A DNA stretch of 30,479 nt from an uncultured Tissierellia bacterium (GTDB lineage Bacteria > Bacillota > Clostridia > Tissierellales > Peptoniphilaceae), in contig CAMYAK010000015.1 of assembly GCA_947253765.1 (NCBI GenBank), positions 1 to 30,479 of the forward strand, read 5' to 3'. The position numbers and the translations under genes are program-made. Each line of letters opens with the position of its first letter. Within the stretch, counting starts at the first letter, position 1. Positions 15,549 to 23,872 of the stretch are shown one piece after another. A model generated the notes under the pieces. The model saw only the letters and a list, made by a program, of their open reading frames with translations. It did no database searches and was not told where the DNA came from.

Positions 15549-15577
15549 ATTATAACAAATGAAGGAGGCTTTGCAAA
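15549..15577 (-). promoter_or_regulatory. Promoter of rpsF-ssb-rpsR
   Basis: Minus strand TTTGCA, 17-bp spacer, TATAAT. It gives a leader of roughly 85-90 nt containing the 15493-15529 hairpin. Confidence 0.75.
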
Positions 15578-15709
15578 TGATAAAAGCTGAATTTCCGGCA
15601 TTTTCTAGGAGATTTTGTAAAATATAGCTAATTATACATAAATGTTGTCATTTTGATAAAATGAAGGGGCGTTGTAAGAAAATTTAGTTTGCGAAAGGAA
15701 AAGCAAGAT

Positions 15710-18595
15710 ATGAAAAAAATCCAAGGCTTTAATCTAATAGAAGAAAGGTGGCTGGAAGAAGAAAATTCCTCCCTTTTATATTATGAACACGAGAAAACAG
15801 GGGCCAAGATCTTTCACATGAAAAACGATGATTCTGACAAGGTCTTTACTATAGGCTTCAGGACCCCGCCCATAGGGTCGACCGGCAACTGCCATATCCT
15901 GGAGCACTCGGTCCTTAACGGGTCAAGAAAGTACAGGACCAAGGAGCCTTTCATGGACATGCTCAAAAGGTCCCTCTCGACTTTCTTAAATGCTATGACC
16001 TATCCTGATAAGACCATCTACCCCGTGGCTTCAAGAAACGATGCCGATTTCAATAACCTCATGGACCTCTACCTGGATGCCGTCTTCTTCCCGGCTGTAA
16101 AAGAAAACGAGCTCATTTTCCGCCAGGAGGGCTGGCACTACCATATTATGGATAAAAACGACCCCATAACATATTCGGGCGTTGTATATAACGAGATGAG
16201 GGGGGCTATGTCCTCGGCCGACGACCAGATCGAAGATGCCATATCCCGGTCCCTCTTCCCCGGAAGCATTTATGCTCAGAACTCGGGCGGTGACCCCTAC
16301 CACATCCCCGACTTGTCATATGAGGATTTCATAAAGTTCCACGATGAATATTACCACCCCTCAAATTCATATATCTTCCTCTACGGAAATATGGATCAGG
16401 ACGAGACCTATGCCCATATTGGGGCCTACTTGGATGAGTTTGAAAGAAAAGATGTGGATTCCATGCCTAGGGGTCCCAAGCACTTTGACAAGCCTGTGGA
16501 AGATGAGGTTTCCTTTGCCATTGCGAGCGGTGACGATCCTGAGGGCAAGGACTACCTCTCCCTCTCCTGGATTGTTGACCAAGCTAAGAGCGATACAAGC
16601 CGCTACCTCTACAAGCTCCTGGCCGGAGCCCTAGTAAAGTCGGAGTCCTCCCCCTTGAGGAGGGCCCTCTTTGATGAGCTTGGCGCCCTGGATGTCAGGG
16701 CCAGCCTTTATGACGTTAAAGAAATCGGCTTCTCCATCATTGTTAAGGGGGTGGCTCCTGATAAGAAGGACCTCTTCCTGAAAATTGTTATGGATAAGTT
16801 GGGCCAAATGGCGGAAAAGGGCATTGACAGGAAGGCCCTTGAAGGCCTGGTCAGGGGCATGGAATACAGGCTTAGGGAGAAGGACGGCATGGCTACCAAG
16901 GGCATTGTCCTTATGGACCGGGTCATGAACGAGGGCCTTTACGGCTGCAATCCTATGGATATCCTGGCCTATGACAGGCAGCTTGAGGAGTTGAAGGAGC
17001 TACTGGCTGACGGGGCCTTGGAAAAATATGTTTCTGATAAACTCCTCAACAACCCCCACAGGGTCCTCCTGGTCCACAAGGCTGTTCCGGGACTCAATGT
17101 TTCAAGGGATAAGGCTGTGGAGGAAAAATTGGCAGCATATAAGAAGTCGCTCAGTCCGAAAGAGCTTGACCTTCTCATAGAAAAGAATAAGACGCTGGAG
17201 ACCAGACAGAATGCCGATGACAGTCCTGAGGATAAGGCAAGTCTTCCGAATCTTTCAAAGGACCAGCTTCCTCAAAGCATTGCCAAAGTTCCTCGTGAAG
17301 TTGGAAGGGTCGGGGATTCCACCCTGCTCCTCCATAGGATGAACACTTCGGGCATTGTCTACCTGGACCTGGTTTTCGATATTAACCACATGGGGTTTGA
17401 GGACCTTCCCTACCTGGGACTCCTTGCAAATCTTTTGGGACAGCTTGATACAAAAAAACACACTTATGAGGAATATGGGAAACTCGAGTCAATTTATACC
17501 GGCGGCATCGGTGCCGGGGCTTTTACGGTTGAGAAACATTCTTCCAGGGATTTTGATTTGACTTTCACCTTATCTTCCAAGTTCCTGGGGCTTGAGAATC
17601 TTGAGAAAGGGCTTGATCTCATGACTGAGCAGGCCATTGACAGCCTTTTCACGGATAGAAAGAGGTTGAAGGAGCTGGTGAATATAAGCCTGGCTTCTAT
17701 GGAGTCTTCGATTGTTCCTTCCGGCCACTCTTATGCGGCTATGAGGTCTATGGCTAAGTCCAATGCTGCTTTGGCTTATGTTGAGGAGATGACGGGCCTT
17801 TCATATTATATGTTCTTGCAGGGCCTGGCCAAGGATTTGAAGGATGAGGATGTTGACCGCCTGGTCAAGGTCTACTCTTCCCTGACTCTTGGGAAAAACA
17901 GGCTTGTGAACCTTACTGCCTCTTCCGACCTTATTGACGGGGCAGTCGGTCTTGTTGAAAAGGGCCTGGCTGTCCTGCCTCAGCCTAGGGATTTGGAGAG
18001 GGCTCCTCTGGTCTTTGAGCCTAAAAAGATGAGTGAGGCTTTCAGCCTGGCTTCGGATGTCCAGTTTGCCGGGATTGCGGCTCCCTTCCATAAGGACAAG
18101 CTTCCACACAAGGGGTCTTATGAGGTCTTGGCGACTATCCTGTCTCTTACCTATTTATATAACGAGATCAGGGCCAAGGGGGGTGCTTATGGCCAGGGTA
18201 TGGCGGTGAGCCGGGATGATATGGCCCGGGCTATTTCCTATCGCGATCCCCACCTCAAGAGGACCGTTGATATTATGATGGGCATGGGTGATTTTGTTGC
18301 CAATCTCGATATGCCGGATAATGAGTTTTACAGCTTCCTGGTCGGGACTATTGGGGCTTTCGATACGCCCATGACCGAAAAGGCTATGGCTTCCAAGGAT
18401 ATGCTTGACTATATAAAGGGGACGGATCCGGATTTCTATAACCGAATCCTGGAGGAGATTAAGGCTACCAAGCTTTCCGATATCAAGGCTCTGGCTCCCC
18501 AAATTGATGATTTCCTCAAGAGGGCCAGCCTGACTGTTATCGGTTCCAAGGAGAAGCTTGAAACTTACGACTTTGATAAGTTTATTAACTTATAG
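15710..18595 (+). CDS. M16C family zinc protease (presequence protease/falcilysin-like)
   Basis: A 961-residue inverzincin protease of family M16C. The inverted zinc motif is HILEH (H62, E65, H66), with the distal ligand E140 in FRQEGWHYH, and the usual FMDMLKRSLSTFLNAMTYPDKT (81-102) between. The four-domain length, with the M16C-associated linker at about 470-560, matches PreP/Cym1. These enzymes form a closed clamshell and degrade short unfolded peptides. There is no signal peptide, so it is cytosolic. The start is the ATG at 15710, with AAAGG about 11 nt upstream; a TTG seven codons earlier is less likely. It probably shares a transcript with folA 130 bp downstream. Confidence 0.93.
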   Translation: MKKIQGFNLIEERWLEEENSSLLYYEHEKTGAKIFHMKNDDSDKVFTIGFRTPPIGSTGNCHILEHSVLNGSRKYRTKEPFMDMLKRSLSTFLNAMTYPDKTIYPVASRNDADFNNLMDLYLDAVFFPAVKENELIFRQEGWHYHIMDKNDPITYSGVVYNEMRGAMSSADDQIEDAISRSLFPGSIYAQNSGGDPYHIPDLSYEDFIKFHDEYYHPSNSYIFLYGNMDQDETYAHIGAYLDEFERKDVDSMPRGPKHFDKPVEDEVSFAIASGDDPEGKDYLSLSWIVDQAKSDTSRYLYKLLAGALVKSESSPLRRALFDELGALDVRASLYDVKEIGFSIIVKGVAPDKKDLFLKIVMDKLGQMAEKGIDRKALEGLVRGMEYRLREKDGMATKGIVLMDRVMNEGLYGCNPMDILAYDRQLEELKELLADGALEKYVSDKLLNNPHRVLLVHKAVPGLNVSRDKAVEEKLAAYKKSLSPKELDLLIEKNKTLETRQNADDSPEDKASLPNLSKDQLPQSIAKVPREVGRVGDSTLLLHRMNTSGIVYLDLVFDINHMGFEDLPYLGLLANLLGQLDTKKHTYEEYGKLESIYTGGIGAGAFTVEKHSSRDFDLTFTLSSKFLGLENLEKGLDLMTEQAIDSLFTDRKRLKELVNISLASMESSIVPSGHSYAAMRSMAKSNAALAYVEEMTGLSYYMFLQGLAKDLKDEDVDRLVKVYSSLTLGKNRLVNLTASSDLIDGAVGLVEKGLAVLPQPRDLERAPLVFEPKKMSEAFSLASDVQFAGIAAPFHKDKLPHKGSYEVLATILSLTYLYNEIRAKGGAYGQGMAVSRDDMARAISYRDPHLKRTVDIMMGMGDFVANLDMPDNEFYSFLVGTIGAFDTPMTEKAMASKDMLDYIKGTDPDFYNRILEEIKATKLSDIKALAPQIDDFLKRASLTVIGSKEKLETYDFDKFINL

Positions 18596-18727
18596 CAAGT
18601 TTCCGGGGCCTGGCGAGGTTTGCCGGGTTCACCGGGGTTGCTTGGGCTTGACGGCCCGAGCAAGGTTTTCCGAGGTTCGACAGAGCTCGCCGAGATTTGC
18701 CAGTTCGTGAAGATATAAGGAGGGATT

Positions 18728-19258
18728 ATGAAGCTGCTTTTAGCTGTTGATGAAAATTTTGCTATTGGAAAAGATGGAGACATGCTGTTCAGGATTCCTG
18801 AGGACCAGAGGCGGTTCCGGAAGCTCACTAGCGGAAACATTATTGTTATGGGCAGGAAAACCCTGGATTCTTTCCCGGGAGGCAAGACCCTGCCCAAGAG
18901 GGAGAATGTTGTTTTCTCCCGGAGCCTGACCACTGCATCCGAAAAAGAGAGGCTTGGGGCCGATTTTCCCGAGAACCTCAACTATGTCAAGGATCGCGAG
19001 GAGCTCCGGGCCCTCTTGGCCAAGCTTAATCCCGACGGCAACAAGGAGGTTTTCCTCATTGGCGGCGGGGTCCTGGTCCACGATATGATGGACCTGGTCG
19101 ACGAGGCCGACCTGACCCTGGTTGAGAAGGCCTTTCCCGAGGCCGATTCCTACATCCCCGATATCCGCAAAGATGGGGCCTGGAACTTGGTGGCCAGGTC
19201 CGAGAAGAAGGAGTATGAGGGCCTGGTCTACAGCTTCTGCCAATTTGTCCGGGCCTGA
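18728..19258 (+). CDS. folA: Dihydrofolate reductase
   Basis: A 176-residue DHFR reducing dihydrofolate with NADPH. Visible are LLLAVDENFAIGKDGDMLFRIPEDQRRFRKLT, with the catalytic acid at D26 or E25, the NADPH site IIVMGRKTLDSFPGG (38-52) and IGGGVLVHDMMD (about 115). The common Trp of the LPW motif is replaced (MLFRIPED), as in some Bacillota enzymes. AAGGAGG stands 5 nt before the ATG. No thyA is beside it; a dCMP deaminase lies about 4 kb away, so folate and thymidylate genes are only loosely grouped. A strong terminator follows. Confidence 0.95.
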   Translation: MKLLLAVDENFAIGKDGDMLFRIPEDQRRFRKLTSGNIIVMGRKTLDSFPGGKTLPKRENVVFSRSLTTASEKERLGADFPENLNYVKDREELRALLAKLNPDGNKEVFLIGGGVLVHDMMDLVDEADLTLVEKAFPEADSYIPDIRKDGAWNLVARSEKKEYEGLVYSFCQFVRA

Positions 19259-19311
19259 TGCAATTTTTCGGGCCTGCTACGATTTGTCCACACCTGATGC
19301 TTATATGTGGT

Positions 19312-19343
19312 GGCCCCGGCCTTGGTCGGGGCCTTCTTTTTTT
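19312..19343 (+). terminator. Intrinsic terminator of folA
   Basis: GGCCCCGGCC, loop TT, GGTCGGGGCC (one G-T pair), then TTCTTTTTTT. Confidence 0.9.
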
Positions 19344-19490
19344 GCTTATAGGCCTGCAGGCCGGGGCTAGGCCTGAGCCTGTTGGAGCCGGGCCGGGCTT
19401 GGGCCGGGGTTCCACGCGGGCCGGCCCTCGGTGGCCCGGGCCTGCGTTTGGGCTTGTTCGGCCCCGGGGTTGGTGTGAATTTGCCATGAA
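19344..19490. other. GC-rich non-coding spacer
   Basis: G-rich degenerate sequence built of GGCCGGGCTTGGGCCGGGG-like words, with no gene or ribosome site. It resembles the patches at 2499-2790 and 29240-29400. Confidence 0.5.
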
Positions 19491-19495
19491 ATAGA

Positions 19496-19858
19496 GGGGA
19501 TTCGCCAAAAAGGCGAAATCCCCATTACTCAATTTAAGGCGAAAATCATGGGGGTTTGGCGAAAAGTGGAGCGTCCCCATGACAAGTTCTTGTCCGAAAA
19601 TCATGGGGAAGCTCCGAAAAGCTGACAACCCCATTGACTCTGTCTGGATCGAAAAACATGGGGGTTTGGCAAAATATGGACTACCCCATTGACCTGAGTC
19701 TTATAAAGAATCATGGGGAAACGTCTAAAGCCGGGATACCCCATTGAAAAAGCTGAGTTTGACGATCATGGGGAAACCATCAAAACCGGCAAACCCCCTT
19801 GAAAATGCTCGAGTCGATGATCATGGGTTTTCTCCAAAATCGCCAAACCCCATTGAAA
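19496..19858 (-). repeat. Module C array of cluster 2, reverse orientation
   Basis: Starts with a perfect-looking hairpin, GGGGATTCGCC / GGCGAAATCCCC (19496-19523). C units begin at 19520, 19575, 19629, 19684, 19739 and 19794, with a half unit at 19848: a period of 54-55 bp. Most units are CCCCATTGA to TCATGGGG, one base longer in the left arm than cluster 1. Read on the minus strand they match the cluster 1 orientation. Confidence 0.88.
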
Positions 19859-19899
19859 ATAATTTCCATTTCCAAAAAATTTCAAAATTAGGCGCACAT

Positions 19900-19985
19900 A
19901 AAAAGGAGGATCAGATCCGAAATCTCGGATCCGATCCTCCATATATATCAATGTGGAGTGCCGCTCGAAAAGCTGTTGGCGGCAC
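19900..19985 (-). ncRNA. Module A double hairpin (copy 2)
   Basis: Minus strand: GTGCCGC / GCGGCAC around CCAACAGCTTTTCGA, the CTCCACATTGA linker, then a long stem ending GATCCTCC and five T (19900-19904). The second stem differs from copies 1 and 3 (GGAGGATC instead of GGGCAGATC), but both arms change together. It lies downstream of the minus-strand helicase gene, with the B array between. Confidence 0.6.
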
Positions 19986-20057
19986 AGATTAAAATAGCTC
20001 CCGGCTTGGATATTGTCTTGGTCGGGGCCCTCTTTTTTGCGCCTAGTTCAGAAATTA

Positions 20058-20223
20058 TAGTGTTGGTTTTGCAATTTTAGCAAACCAACACTAGTCCTTT
20101 GGACATCTCCGGCCGAATTCACTAGTGTTGGTTTCGGGTTTTCGACAAACCAACACTAGTCCTTTGGACATCTCCGGCTGAATTCACTAGTGTTGGTTTC
20201 GGGTTTTCGACAAACCAACACTA
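20058..20223 (+). repeat. Module B array of cluster 2: three palindromes, 65-bp period
   Basis: Units start at 20058, 20123 and 20188; each is 36 nt with TAGTGTTGGTT and AACCAACACTA arms. The last two units and spacers are almost identical, indicating recent duplication. CCCTCTTTTTTGCGCCTAG just upstream resembles the end of module A, although the module A copy here is inverted and further away. Confidence 0.9.
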
Positions 20224-20261
20224 GTCCACAACCAAATCACTCTACATAATCCGCCCCAGGC

Positions 20262-23200
20262 CTAGCCCCAGCAGTAGAACCGCATGGGGCAGGAACCGCA
20301 GATGCTGACCTTGTTTTCAGGCTTTTCGAAGACGCCCTGCTCTATTCCGCTCACGCTCAGGTCCATTGCGGCCTTCCAATTTTCAAGGTCTTCCCTTGTG
20401 AAGTCAAAGCATTTCAGGGCCTCCTCGCCTTCCGGGGCGGAGAGATCGTATAGGGCGTTGAGCTTGCCGGGGTCATAGGGGTCCTTGCCCAGGCTCTTGT
20501 TGAAGAGGATCCGGTATGACTTGAGCTGGTTTATGTAGGTATCTTGGGAAAGGGCCCGGGCCGAAAGGGTTGATTTGAAGTCCACTATGCCGTCGTCCAT
20601 TGTCAGGAGGTCAAGGTTTCCGTTGAACATATATGTGCCCATAAAGGCGTTAAGTCCCAGCTCGGCCTGCTTGGCGTTTTTGATCAGTCTGTCTTTTTCC
20701 CGGGCTATATATATGAAGATTTTATCTATTTGGGCCCGGACGGTTTTTTCATCTTGGCCTCTGAGCAGGACAGCGTAGCCTTCCAGGGTCCTATCAATGA
20801 GCTTGCGAACTTCCTTGAGGTCGGGGATTTCTTCTGGTCTGATATCCGACCCCTTGCCGAAAACTTCGCCATTGCTGCAGACATCCTCTAAGCCAAGAAC
20901 TTCCCCATGGCTGCAGAAATCCTTGTCAACCGGCTCCAAACCTGATCCGGCCCTGTTTATCCGGCAGAGGACCTCGTGGATTATGCTACCCCACATCTCC
21001 TGAGGGCCGGTCTCGCTTGGCATGCCCAGATGTCGGGTGAAGTAGTAGCTCAGGGGGCAAGCTCGGTAAAGGGCTATGTCCCTTGTGTATGAGTAGTTCC
21101 TTATTTGGCTTTTCGCCTTGGCTTGGGCCGGTCTTAAGGCATTTATGGCACCCTCAATATTCAGGTCTTCAAGCCTCTCGTTGAGTTTCACAAAGGAAGG
21201 CTCAAGGGGCCTGTCCCACTTGCCCGGAAATAAGGAGGTGGCCGTGAGGACCAGGATGTCCTGAGCCCGGGTCATGGCTGTGTAATATTGGCGTAGCCTG
21301 TCCAGGTCATTTTCCAGTTTTTTTGGAATCTCTTCTCCTAAAAGGGGCGACCTGGGAAGGAGGTCGACCCCTCTGGGATTATTTCTGTATGTGTACATAC
21401 TCCTTGCTTCTTCAAGGATTACCACCGGAAACTCAAGGCCCTTTGAGGCATGGATGGACATTATGCAGACCCCGTCATTGTCAGCTTCTTGGGCCGATTC
21501 TCCATTGTCAAGCCCCCACTCTTCGATGGTGGACAGGTCGGCACAGAAGGCACGCCCCATTGTCAGCAGATTGTCAGGTGTTAGGTCACTGCCAATCCTA
21601 CTGTCCGGAGCCAATCGACTCTCCTGCAATTTTTGGACCATGGTCATGAATATTGCAAGCCCCTGCCTATCGTCCTCCCGGTCGGGGTCTGACAGCACTT
21701 CCCTGAATGCCTTGAGGAAGAAGAAGCGTTGGAAGGCTTCTGTTAGGCTCATTTGGCCGTTTTCTTCCAAGCTGCCTATGATTTCTTCCCTTTTTGCGAC
21801 AAGCTCTTCCCTATCTTCCGGCCTGATGCCGGCTATGATATTTAGGACTTTTTCCGGGAGCTTTTTGGGATCGTATCCGTAGAAAAATAGGACAAAGGCC
21901 ATAGCCAGGAATTTTTCAATGATATCCAGGGCCATGATTGATGAGGTCTTGTCCGATATAAAGGGAATGCCTGCTTTTTTCAGGCTTTTCTTCAAAAAGC
22001 TTATGGCCGGGTTATAGGCCTTGACCGAATTGGCCAGGACGGCAATGTCGCTGTAAGGCCTGCCTTGGCTGTGGACCCGGTGGACCAGTTCAATGATCCT
22101 TCCTGCCCAGACTTCCGGATCATTTTCGAGGACGGTATAGACAGCTCCCGGAGTCAGATCAGTCCCGGACTTGAGGTTTTTCTTATACCGCCTCTCCTCT
22201 ATTTCCCGATTTCTTTTGTCCCCATACGGGGCGTTCATGTAGTCCGAGGCAATCTTGACAATTTCCCGACCCGACCTGTAGTTGGTCTCCAGCTTGACCA
22301 ACTTGGTCCCGGCATATCTTTTCTCAAAGTTAAGGAGGTTTTCAACGCTGGCCCCCCTGAACCTGTAAAGGCTCTGGTCATCATCGCCCACAACGCAGAT
22401 ATTGCCCGATCCCGAGCTGATTTTTCCTATGATCTCTTCCTGGATGGGGTTGGTGTCCTGGTACTCGTCGACCATAAAGTAGAGGGCCTTGTCCTGCTCT
22501 TCTTTGAGGATCTTTTTGTTGTTCAGAAGGTCAAGTGCTCGACACAGGATCTCCGAATAGTCCAGGACGTTTTGGTATGCAAGCATATCCCGGTACCGCT
22601 TTAATAGGAGCTTGGCAGCCTTGACAGCCTCAGCCTCTTCCTGATTCTTCGCACCATTGAAGTCTGAAAAGCCCTCCCTGATCCTGTCCATCATGCGTAT
22701 GTATTCTTTTTTCCAATAGATTTTTCCGGCCAGGTCATTTTCCCAAATTCCCGGAAAAAGCTTGGCCATGGCATTTCTCAGTTTTTTTGCCTGACCCCCG
22801 TCACTCTCTTCGCTTCCATAGAGACCCAATCTTGAAAATCCTGTCAATGCGTACCAATACCGCTCAACCAGACTCCCCACCTCAGTTCCTGAAACAATCC
22901 TATATCCGGGGGCCAGACCGGCTTCTTCCCTATGGTTTTCGATCAGGTCAAGTGAGAGTTTGTGGAAATTCCCCACGCGGACTTCTTCAGGTATGCCCTG
23001 TCCCGACCTGCCCGACATTTTTTGAATGGTGGGATTTTGGGCAAGTCTGGCCCTGATCTCTTCTTCTGCCTTGTTGGTGAAGGTTGTCAATGTGATTTGC
23101 CCCGGTCTTGCCTTGCCTGAGGCTATGATGTGCTCCACCCTGGCTATGAGGGTTGCGGTTTTCCCGGTTCCCGGTCCTGCTATTATGAGCAGGGGGCCTT

Positions 23201-23279
23201 CGGTGCTTTTTATGGCTTCGAGCTGGTCGGCATTGTATTTGATTTCTTTTCGGTCGATTTCTTTATTTTTTTCTTCCAT
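20262..23279 (-). CDS. UvrD/Rep-type helicase fused to an Fe-S PD-(D/E)xK nuclease
   Basis: About 1005 residues. The SF1A helicase part has the Walker A GPGTGKT (35-41), MVDEYQDTNPIQ, GDDDQSLYRFRGA, ETNYRSGREIV, IMSIHASKGLEFPVVILEEA and QYYTAMTRAQDILVL. The C-terminal nuclease shows H768, D890 in GNLDLL and D900-x-K902 in VDFKST. C741 (YRACPL) with C994, C997 and C1003 (CGSCPMRFYC) forms the iron-sulfur staple known from AddB/RecB-like nucleases. A combined unwinding-resection role in repair is likely. Only one subunit is present here. A duplicated CSxGEVxG segment sits near residues 788-805. The start may be ATG 23279 or GTG 23294; neither has a strong ribosome site. Confidence 0.92.
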   Translation of the reverse strand: MEEKNKEIDRKEIKYNADQLEAIKSTEGPLLIIAGPGTGKTATLIARVEHIIASGKARPGQITLTTFTNKAEEEIRARLAQNPTIQKMSGRSGQGIPEEVRVGNFHKLSLDLIENHREEAGLAPGYRIVSGTEVGSLVERYWYALTGFSRLGLYGSEESDGGQAKKLRNAMAKLFPGIWENDLAGKIYWKKEYIRMMDRIREGFSDFNGAKNQEEAEAVKAAKLLLKRYRDMLAYQNVLDYSEILCRALDLLNNKKILKEEQDKALYFMVDEYQDTNPIQEEIIGKISSGSGNICVVGDDDQSLYRFRGASVENLLNFEKRYAGTKLVKLETNYRSGREIVKIASDYMNAPYGDKRNREIEERRYKKNLKSGTDLTPGAVYTVLENDPEVWAGRIIELVHRVHSQGRPYSDIAVLANSVKAYNPAISFLKKSLKKAGIPFISDKTSSIMALDIIEKFLAMAFVLFFYGYDPKKLPEKVLNIIAGIRPEDREELVAKREEIIGSLEENGQMSLTEAFQRFFFLKAFREVLSDPDREDDRQGLAIFMTMVQKLQESRLAPDSRIGSDLTPDNLLTMGRAFCADLSTIEEWGLDNGESAQEADNDGVCIMSIHASKGLEFPVVILEEARSMYTYRNNPRGVDLLPRSPLLGEEIPKKLENDLDRLRQYYTAMTRAQDILVLTATSLFPGKWDRPLEPSFVKLNERLEDLNIEGAINALRPAQAKAKSQIRNYSYTRDIALYRACPLSYYFTRHLGMPSETGPQEMWGSIIHEVLCRINRAGSGLEPVDKDFCSHGEVLGLEDVCSNGEVFGKGSDIRPEEIPDLKEVRKLIDRTLEGYAVLLRGQDEKTVRAQIDKIFIYIAREKDRLIKNAKQAELGLNAFMGTYMFNGNLDLLTMDDGIVDFKSTLSARALSQDTYINQLKSYRILFNKSLGKDPYDPGKLNALYDLSAPEGEEALKCFDFTREDLENWKAAMDLSVSGIEQGVFEKPENKVSICGSCPMRFYCWG

Positions 23280-23322
23280 GGATATTTCTTTCACACTTGC
23301 TACATTTTATGGTGGCGAATTT

Positions 23323-23331
23323 TGCTATAAT
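23323..23331 (+). promoter_or_regulatory. Extended -10 promoter candidate for the deaminase operon
   Basis: TGCTATAAT at 23323-23331, with no clear -35. It lies in the divergent gap and would give a leader of about 100 nt. Confidence 0.4.
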
Positions 23332-23437
23332 TCATATAGGTTTACAAGATTGTTTTGAATCTTTGTTTCAACTTTATATGTTATATATTAATATATATTT
23401 CGGTTCAAACAAGCCGGAGCTTTAGAAAGAGGTATTT

Positions 23438-23860
23438 ATGGTCAGAAAGAGTTGGGATGAATACTTTATGGAACTGGCCCAATCAGTTGCTCAGAGATCG
23501 ACCTGCGACCGGGCTTTTGTCGGTTGTGTCCTTGTCAATCCCGAGCACAGGATAGTGTCCACGGGATATAACGGGTCATTGGCGGGAAACCCCCACTGTG
23601 ATGCTGTCGGCCACACCATGCGTGACGGCCACTGCATAGCAACAATTCATGCGGAGATGAACGCCCTGCTTTATTGTGCCAAGGAAGGGATCCCGGTCAA
23701 GGGGACGAGTTGCTATGTGACTCACTTCCCCTGCCTCAACTGCACCAAGGCCCTTATCCAAGCCGGCATTTCGGCCATATATTACCATGAAGCTTATAGA
23801 ATAGATGACTATGCTCTTGAACTCATAAAAAGAAACAAGATTTCTTTGAAACAGCTATAG
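23438..23860 (+). CDS. dCMP deaminase (ComEB-like)
   Basis: A 140-residue cytidine/deoxycytidylate deaminase family protein. The zinc site is H71-A-E73 (HAEMNALL) with C99 and C102 in PCLNC; the upstream YNGSLAGNPHCDAVGH, with extra Cys/His residues, is typical of dCMP deaminases. It converts dCMP to dUMP, feeding thymidylate synthesis. In Bacillus the homologue is comEB in the competence locus; no competence genes adjoin it here. AAAGAGG lies about 7 nt before the ATG. The next gene starts 12 nt after its stop, so they form an operon. Confidence 0.94.
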   Translation: MVRKSWDEYFMELAQSVAQRSTCDRAFVGCVLVNPEHRIVSTGYNGSLAGNPHCDAVGHTMRDGHCIATIHAEMNALLYCAKEGIPVKGTSCYVTHFPCLNCTKALIQAGISAIYYHEAYRIDDYALELIKRNKISLKQL

Positions 23861-23872
23861 AAAGGATTGGAC

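Noticed and set aside
18740..19634. Long minus-strand frames opposite folA and its terminator
   Set aside because: Antisense to DHFR; part is repeat-derived and proline/arginine-rich.
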